Shown here: piece by piece, positions 14,286 to 18,496 of the stretch
How the letters are laid out: each line of letters begins with the position of its first letter
How positions within the stretch are numbered: position 1 is the first letter of the stretch
Source: JBFKQC01 sp041627895
Lineage (GTDB): Bacteria; Pseudomonadota; Alphaproteobacteria; Rhodobacterales; Rhodobacteraceae
Assembly: GCA_041627895.1 (NCBI GenBank)
Contig: JBFKQC010000077.1
Span: 1 to 18,496, forward strand
Direction of reading: 5' to 3'
DNA length: 18,496 nucleotides
The notes under the pieces: generated by a model
Told to the model about the DNA's origin: nothing
The model's input: only the letters and a program-made list of their open reading frames with translations
Databases searched by the model: none
Made by a program: the position numbers and the translations under genes

Positions 14286-15419
14286 CTAACCAGGGAACAC
14301 CTTGTCCAACGCCGCCTCCAGCCGCGCGACGCTGGCATCCACGTCATAGAGCTTGTCGAGCCCGAAAAGCCCCAGCCGGAACGACTTGTACTCCGGCCCC
14401 TCGTCGCACATCAGCGGCACGCCCGCGGCGATCTGCATCCCCAGCGCGGCGAATGCCTTGCCCGTCTGCACCTCGGCATCGCTGGTGTAGCTGACCACCA
14501 CGCCCGGCGCGCCAAAGCCCTCGGCCGCCACGGAATTCAGGCCCCGCGCCGCCAGCGCCGCGCGCACCCTGCGGCCCTGCTCCCACTGCGCCTCCTTCAG
14601 ACGCTCGAATCCATGTGCCCTCGTTTCGGCCATGGCGTCGCGGAAACCGCGCAAGGCATCCGTCGGCATCGTCGCGTGATAGGCGTGCCCGCCGCCCTCG
14701 TAGGCCTCCATGATCGACAGCCACTTGCCGAGATCGGCGGCGAACGAGGTCGACTTCGCCGCCCTGACCGCCTGCAGCCCGCGGTCGGACAGCATCACGC
14801 AGCCCGCCGAGGGCGAGGCCGACCAGCCCTTCTGCGGCGCCGAGATCAGCACGTCGACGCCGGTCGCCTCCATGTCGACCCAGACGCAGCCCGAGGCGAT
14901 GCAGTCCAGCACGAACAGCCCGCCGGCACCGTGCACGGCATCGGCCACCGCCTTCAGGTAGTCGTCGGGCAGGATCATGCCGGATGCGGTCTCGACATGC
15001 GGCGCAAAGACGACGTCCGGGCGTTCCGCCGCGATCTTCGCCACGACCTCGTCGACCGGCGCCGGGGCGAACGGCGCGTCGGCGGCATTGCCGGTCCGCC
15101 GCGCCTTCAGCACGGTTTCCTCCGCCGGGATGCCGCCTGCCTCGAAAATCTGGCTCCAGCGGTAGGAAAACCACCCGTTCCGGATCACCAGAACCTTCTT
15201 GCCGGTCGCCACCTGTCGCGCCACCGCCTCCATCGCATAGGTGCCGCCGCCCGGAACCAGCGCCACGGCCTTCGCGTTGTAGACCTCTTTCAGCATCGCC
15301 GAGATGTCGCGCATCACGCCCTGGAAGGCGGCGGACATGTGATTGAGCGAGCGGTCGGTGAAGACGACCGAGAATTCCAGCAGGCCGTCGGGATCGACGG
15401 TGTCGAGCAATGCGGGCAT
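14286..15419 (-). CDS. Class V PLP-dependent aminotransferase (alanine/serine-glyoxylate aminotransferase family)
   Basis: 377 aa on the minus strand, ATG 15419-15417 with GGAG about 7 bases upstream, stop at 14288-14286. The frame from 15485 would add 22 arginine-rich residues ahead of the good ribosome site, so the shorter form is preferred. Fold-type I features: VPGGGTYAMEAV (phosphate-binding turn), ETASGMILP, the PLP aspartate in LFVLDCIASG, and the Schiff-base lysine Lys197 in SAPQKGWSASPS. C-terminal VVVSYTSD and FRLGLFG match the small domain, which holds the carboxylate-binding Arg. Members transfer amino groups among alanine, serine, aminoethylphosphonate and glyoxylate/pyruvate. 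The donor here is not determined. The next upstream gene (15510-16277) has the same direction, 90 bp away. Confidence 0.88.
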   Translation of the reverse strand: MPALLDTVDPDGLLEFSVVFTDRSLNHMSAAFQGVMRDISAMLKEVYNAKAVALVPGGGTYAMEAVARQVATGKKVLVIRNGWFSYRWSQIFEAGGIPAEETVLKARRTGNAADAPFAPAPVDEVVAKIAAERPDVVFAPHVETASGMILPDDYLKAVADAVHGAGGLFVLDCIASGCVWVDMEATGVDVLISAPQKGWSASPSAGCVMLSDRGLQAVRAAKSTSFAADLGKWLSIMEAYEGGGHAYHATMPTDALRGFRDAMAETRAHGFERLKEAQWEQGRRVRAALAARGLNSVAAEGFGAPGVVVSYTSDAEVQTGKAFAALGMQIAAGVPLMCDEGPEYKSFRLGLFGLDKLYDVDASVARLEAALDKVFPG

Positions 15420-15509
15420 GGGGCGTCTCCGTATTTTCGCGCCAGTCAGTCGCGCCAGCATCGCCCGGCCGGGCGCGGGCCGCAACGCGGAATTACCCGC
15501 CGCGGCGGA

Positions 15510-16277
15510 TCAGCCCGGCTGCGCCCAGTCGGCATTGCCCTCGATCACCGCGGCGACATCCAGCGCCTTTTCCGCCAGGTCCCGCGGCGTCGCTGCGTCC
15601 AGCGCCAGCCGCGCCATCCGGTCGTGCAGCGCGCGCGAGGTGTAGAATGCGAAGGCCTCGGCGTTCCGGCCCTCGTCCCAGAATGCCGTGATCCAGATCG
15701 AGGGCTTGCAGCCGCGGCACCAGTCGTTCCAGAACCGGCCTGCCAGCACTGCGTCGGGCTCTGCCGCGACCTGCGCGTACAAATCCTTCATCGGCCATCC
15801 GGCATTGCCGAACATGCAGAGCGTGTCGTCGAGGAATTCGCGATCCTCGGCGATCGCGCGCGCCAGGAACCGCCAGCGGAACCGGTCCAGCACGTCCCAC
15901 TGCGCCTCGTTCCACTGTGCGCGGTCGCCGGTCGGGAACCGGTTCAGGCTGACCTCGATGCCGTTCGACGACGGCTCCTCGCCCGCGGCCAGCACCTCCA
16001 GCACGCGCGGCAGCAGATAGCCCCAGATGCCGCGCGCCAGGGGCTGGCTGCAGGCCGCGAAGAACCAGTCGCGCAGGTAATGCAGCGGCAGTTCCGCGAT
16101 CGGCGGGTTGAAGAAATCCGCCTCGATCTCGGGATACATGCAGCAGCCGACGCAGACCCCGGTCTCGGACGGCGTCGGAAAGTCGAAGACCCGGTAAGCT
16201 TCGGCGATCACCGCGTGGAACGGGTGATCCGGGGCGAGCTTGGCGCCCGGCGGCTTCGTCTGTTTGCGTTTTCCCAT
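15510..16277 (-). CDS. Uncharacterised cytoplasmic protein with two CxxC motifs
   Basis: 255 aa on the minus strand, ATG 16277-16275, stop at 15512-15510. I do not recognise a family. The N-terminus is basic (MGKRKQTKPPGAK), without a signal peptide or membrane segment. Two cysteine clusters stand out: CVGCC at residues 42-46 and CRGC at 187-190 inside WNDWCRGCKPSIW, enough for a four-cysteine metal site (zinc or Fe-S) if the fold brings them together. The protein is rich in tryptophan and other aromatics. Composition and codon use match the neighbours, and no competing frame explains the region better, so it is very likely a real gene. It lies between the aminotransferase and the Lrp pair, all on the minus strand. 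Function unknown. Confidence 0.85.
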   Translation of the reverse strand: MGKRKQTKPPGAKLAPDHPFHAVIAEAYRVFDFPTPSETGVCVGCCMYPEIEADFFNPPIAELPLHYLRDWFFAACSQPLARGIWGYLLPRVLEVLAAGEEPSSNGIEVSLNRFPTGDRAQWNEAQWDVLDRFRWRFLARAIAEDREFLDDTLCMFGNAGWPMKDLYAQVAAEPDAVLAGRFWNDWCRGCKPSIWITAFWDEGRNAEAFAFYTSRALHDRMARLALDAATPRDLAEKALDVAAVIEGNADWAQPG

Positions 16278-16329
16278 CGCGTCGGTCCCGGTCTCGTCGT
16301 GCCAGAATAGCCGACCCGCGCCGCCGGTC

Positions 16330-16788
16330 CTACCCCGGCGGCCCCGGCCGGCGTTCCTCGCTCAGCAGAACGTTGGCCTCGACCGCGCCCACGCCCGGCA
16401 GCGTCATGATCCGCCGCCTGAGCACGCGCTCGAAATCGGCGAGGTCACGCGCCACGACCCGCAGCCGGTAGTCGTAAAGGCCAAGGACGTGCTGCACCGT
16501 CTGCACTTCGGGGATCGCCGTCACCGCGCGCTCGAAATCCTCCAGCGACACCCGGCCCTTGGTGGCAAGCTTCACGCCCAGGAACACGGTGACGCCGAAG
16601 CCCAGCTTCTCCAGGTCCAGATCAACCTGCCGCCCGGCGACGATCCCTGCGGCCTGCAACCGCTGCACCCGCCGCCAGGCCGCCGGCTGGCTCAGCCCGA
16701 AGCGCCGGCCCAGCGCGCTGGCCGGCTGGCCCGCGTCCTCGGCCAGCGCCCGGATCAGGGCGCGGTCGATATCGTCGAGATCGGTCAC
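16330..16788 (-). CDS. Lrp/AsnC family transcriptional regulator, second of a coupled pair
   Basis: 152 aa on the minus strand. It starts with GTG (16788-16786) inside the stop of the upstream Lrp gene (overlap GTGA) and stops at 16330. The N-terminal helix-turn-helix spans about residues 5-50 (IDRALIRALAEDAG, then LGRRFGLSQPAAWRRVQRLQ). The C-terminal ligand-sensing RAM domain has the family pattern VQTVQHVLGLYDYRLRVVARDLADF and the LPGVGAVEANVLL end. Lrp proteins assemble as dimers to octamers and often respond to amino acids. Placement next to ilvC suggests a branched-chain amino acid link, which is inference. It differs clearly from its partner in the DNA-recognition helix, so the two are not recent duplicates. 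Confidence 0.93.
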   Translation of the reverse strand: MTDLDDIDRALIRALAEDAGQPASALGRRFGLSQPAAWRRVQRLQAAGIVAGRQVDLDLEKLGFGVTVFLGVKLATKGRVSLEDFERAVTAIPEVQTVQHVLGLYDYRLRVVARDLADFERVLRRRIMTLPGVGAVEANVLLSEERRPGPPG

Positions 16789-17240
16789 AGCGGCAGCCTC
16801 TGGTCGGTCTTGACCGTCGCCACGTGCATCAGCGCCTCGATATCGGCGATATGCGGCAGCGCCAGGATGCGGTCGCGGTAGACCTGCTGGTAATGCGCCA
16901 TGTCGCGTGCGATCACGTTCAGCCGCACGTCGACCTTGCCCAGGAAGGTCTGGATCTCGATCACTTCGGGCACGTCGCGGGCGGCGGCGATGAACTCGTC
17001 GAAGGCGTTGCGCTGGGTCTTGTCGAGCGTGAAGCGCAGCGAAACCTCGACCGCATAGCCCAGCGCACGCCAGTCGATCACCGCGCGCACGCCGCGGATC
17101 ACGCCGTCCGCGCGCAGCCGCTCCAGCCGCCGCGCCGCGCGGCCGGCCGAGACACGGGCACGGTCGGCCAGGTCAGGCACGGACAGCGTCGGCTCGTCCT
17201 GGATCAGCCGCAACAGCCGCCGGTCGAGATCATCGAGCAT
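16785..17240 (-). CDS. Lrp/AsnC family transcriptional regulator, divergent from ilvC
   Basis: 151 aa on the minus strand, ATG 17240-17238 with CGAGGT a few bases upstream; TGA 16787-16785 overlaps the next gene by 4 bases. Helix-turn-helix: LDDLDRRLLRLIQDEPTLS then LADRARVSAGRAARRLERLR. RAM domain: VPEVIEIQTFLGKVDVRLNVIARDMAHYQQVYRDRILALPHIADIEALM, which retains the G-x-x-D ligand-pocket turn (GKVD). Both Lrp genes should be made from one message and may form mixed oligomers. The 130-bp region shared with ilvC contains a tandem repeat suited to cooperative Lrp binding, so control of ilvC and of its own gene is the simplest hypothesis. Confidence 0.93.
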   Translation of the reverse strand: MLDDLDRRLLRLIQDEPTLSVPDLADRARVSAGRAARRLERLRADGVIRGVRAVIDWRALGYAVEVSLRFTLDKTQRNAFDEFIAAARDVPEVIEIQTFLGKVDVRLNVIARDMAHYQQVYRDRILALPHIADIEALMHVATVKTDQRLPL

Positions 17241-17250
17241 GAATACCTCG

Positions 17251-17310
17251 GATTTTCGCCAGTTCGCGCATGACTAGCGCAGATTTTCCGGAAACTCCAT
17301 GACTTGCACA
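17251..17310. repeat. Tandem imperfect direct repeat (31 + 29 bp) in the lrp-ilvC intergenic region, probable operator
   Basis: Each unit has GATTTTC, a variable middle of 11 or 9 bases, then CATGACT, one base, GC. Unit 1 is 17251-17281 and unit 2 is 17282-17310. The period of 29-31 bp is close to three helical turns. Unit 2 ends just where a -35 box for a TATGCT (17335-17340) would sit. Confidence 0.7.
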
Positions 17311-17334
17311 TCTCGCATTCCCGCCGACCCGGCC

Positions 17335-17340
17335 TATGCT
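17335..17340 (+). promoter_or_regulatory. Possible -10 element of ilvC
   Basis: TATGCT lies 30 bases before the ilvC ATG. No good -35 hexamer occurs at 16-18 bp spacing (TCTCGC/CTCGCA). TTGCAC at 17304-17309 is too far away (25 bp). A weak -35 would fit an activator-dependent promoter. Confidence 0.35.
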
Positions 17341-17370
17341 GCGCACCAGTCAAGAAACGGAGGACCTGAC

Positions 17371-18393
17371 ATGCGCGTCTACTACGACCGCGACTGCGAC
17401 ATCAATCTGATCAAGGACAAGAAGGTGGCCATTCTCGGCTACGGGTCGCAGGGCCATGCCCACGCGCTGAACCTGCGCGATTCGGGCGCCAAGAACATCG
17501 CCGTCGCCCTGCGCGAAGGCTCGCCCAGCGCCAAGAAGGCCGAAAGCGAGGGGCTGACCGTGATGGGGCTGGCCGAGGCCGCCAAGTGGTGCGACCTGAT
17601 GATGTTCACCATGCCCGACGAGTTGCAGGCCGACACCTGGAACCGGTACGTCAAGGACAACATCCGCCCCGGCGCGGCGATCGCCTTCGCCCACGGGCTG
17701 AACGTGCATTTCGGCCTGATCGAGGCGCCCGCCGAGGTCGACGTGATCATGATGGCGCCCAAGGGCCCCGGCCACACCGTGCGCGGCGAATACGTCAAGG
17801 GCGGCGGCGTGCCCTGCCTGGTCGCGGTGCACAACGACGCCAGCGGAAAGGCGCTGGAAATCGGCCTGTCCTACTGCTCGGCGATCGGCGGCGGGCGTTC
17901 GGGCATCATCGAGACCGATTTCAAGGAGGAATGCGAAACCGACCTCTTCGGCGAGCAGGCGGTGCTGTGCGGCGGTCTGGTCGAACTGATCCGCATGGGC
18001 TTCGAGACCCTGGTCGAGGCCGGCTATGCCCCCGAGATGGCCTATTTCGAGTGCCTGCACGAGGTCAAGCTGATCGTCGACCTGATCTACGAGGGCGGCA
18101 TCGCCAACATGAACTACTCGATCTCGAACACCGCCGAATACGGCGAATATGTCAGCGGCCCGCGCATCCTGCCCTACGACGAGACCAAGGCGCGGATGAA
18201 GGCGGTGCTGGCCGACATCCAGTCCGGCCGGTTCGTGCGCGACTGGATGACCGAGTGCAAGGTGGGCCAGCCCAGCTTCAAGGCGATCCGCCGCAACAAC
18301 GACGCCCACCAGATCGAGGCCGTGGGCGAAAAGCTGCGCGGCATGATGCCGTGGATTTCCGCCGGCAAGATGGTCGACAAGGCGAAGAACTGA
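17371..18393 (+). CDS. ilvC: Ketol-acid reductoisomerase (class I, NADPH-dependent type)
   Basis: 340 aa, ATG 17371 with GGAGGA (17359-17364) six bases upstream; TGA 18391-18393. It converts acetolactate or acetohydroxybutyrate to the dihydroxy acid in valine, leucine and isoleucine synthesis. The Rossmann domain has VAILGYGSQGHAHALNLRDSG and the cofactor loop ALREGSPS, whose Arg and Ser fit NADPH use. The KARI domain has APKGPGH, Asp191 and Glu195 in DLFGEQ (Mg2+ ligands), and Glu227 and Glu231 in YFECLHEVK. The length is that of the short class I enzymes (about 330-340 aa). The gene is complete. It is divergent from two Lrp regulators and is followed directly by a hairpin and then the poly-G end of the window. 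Confidence 0.98.
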   Translation: MRVYYDRDCDINLIKDKKVAILGYGSQGHAHALNLRDSGAKNIAVALREGSPSAKKAESEGLTVMGLAEAAKWCDLMMFTMPDELQADTWNRYVKDNIRPGAAIAFAHGLNVHFGLIEAPAEVDVIMMAPKGPGHTVRGEYVKGGGVPCLVAVHNDASGKALEIGLSYCSAIGGGRSGIIETDFKEECETDLFGEQAVLCGGLVELIRMGFETLVEAGYAPEMAYFECLHEVKLIVDLIYEGGIANMNYSISNTAEYGEYVSGPRILPYDETKARMKAVLADIQSGRFVRDWMTECKVGQPSFKAIRRNNDAHQIEAVGEKLRGMMPWISAGKMVDKAKN

Positions 18394-18396
18394 ATT

Positions 18397-18418
18397 CGGA
18401 TCGCCCGGCGGCGATCCG
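18397..18418 (+). terminator. Hairpin after ilvC, probable intrinsic terminator cut off by the poly-G run
   Basis: CGGATCGCC (18397-18405), loop CGGC, GGCGATCCG (18410-18418): a perfect 9-bp stem starting 3 bases after the ilvC stop. The expected T-run cannot be seen because the sequence turns into G four bases later. Confidence 0.7.
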
Positions 18419-18420
18419 AT

Positions 18421-18496
<76 letters not shown>

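Noticed and set aside
14613..16310. A 565-codon plus-strand frame opposite the aminotransferase and CxxC protein
   Set aside because: His/Arg-rich shadow. The minus-strand aminotransferase has its PLP lysine and a good start site.
16330..17240. Coupled AsnC-like pair as sirohaem decarboxylase (NirD/NirL or AhbA/AhbB type)
   Set aside because: Both have a classical Lrp helix-turn-helix and RAM ligand-pocket pattern, and the neighbours are ilvC and an aminotransferase, with no haem d1 or denitrification genes.

Overview
The window is about 18.4 kb of very GC-rich chromosomal DNA from an alphaproteobacterium, most likely of the Rhodobacteraceae/Paracoccaceae. The assignment rests on gene content: aa3-type ctaD, a DUF2244 protein, YqeY divergent from carA, a UbiH-type monooxygenase, tandem Lrp regulators divergent from a short class I ilvC, and a perfect CtrA box. 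It rests on reading the sequence, not on a database search. The last 74 bases are pure G and look like a sequencing or assembly artefact at a contig end.

Layout. (1) 1-567: the 3' end of the cytochrome c oxidase subunit I gene, closed by a strong intrinsic terminator. (2) 781-5457: four genes in one direction. A secreted protein with a single CXXCH motif is followed by the periplasmic binding protein, FecCD-type permease and ATPase of an iron/haem/cobalamin-family ABC importer. A 13-bp-stem hairpin sits between the first two genes, and a noncoding stretch rich in repeats follows the ATPase. (3) 5826-7383: a DUF2244 membrane protein and a small membrane-anchored GT-A glycosyltransferase. (4) 7638-9455: yqeY and carA, divergent, with sigma-70-like promoters on both strands and an IHF-consensus site between them. 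(5) 9521-11425: a 634-aa membrane glycosyltransferase (GT2, cellulose-synthase-like) with an N-terminal MshEN-type domain, preceded by a perfect TTAA-N7-TTAAC CtrA box. (6) 11483-12136 (minus): a GntR/FCD regulator whose -10 element is overlapped by a GGTATACC palindrome. (7) 12239-14125: a pyrimidine 5'-nucleotidase-type HAD phosphatase and a UbiH-type flavin monooxygenase. (8) 14286-17240 (minus): a class V aminotransferase, an uncharacterised CxxC protein, and two translationally coupled Lrp/AsnC regulators. (9) 17371-18393: ilvC, divergent from the Lrp pair across an intergenic region that carries a tandem ~30-bp repeat.

Most of the window is ordinary core metabolism: respiration, pyrimidine/arginine and branched-chain amino acid synthesis, and quinone modification. 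The parts most worth a second look are the CtrA-box/MshEN/GT2 locus, which suggests a cell-cycle- and c-di-GMP-linked surface polysaccharide; the secreted haem-motif protein coupled to an ABC importer; the repeat operator between the Lrp genes and ilvC; and the 140-bp inverted-repeat element at 5600-5739.
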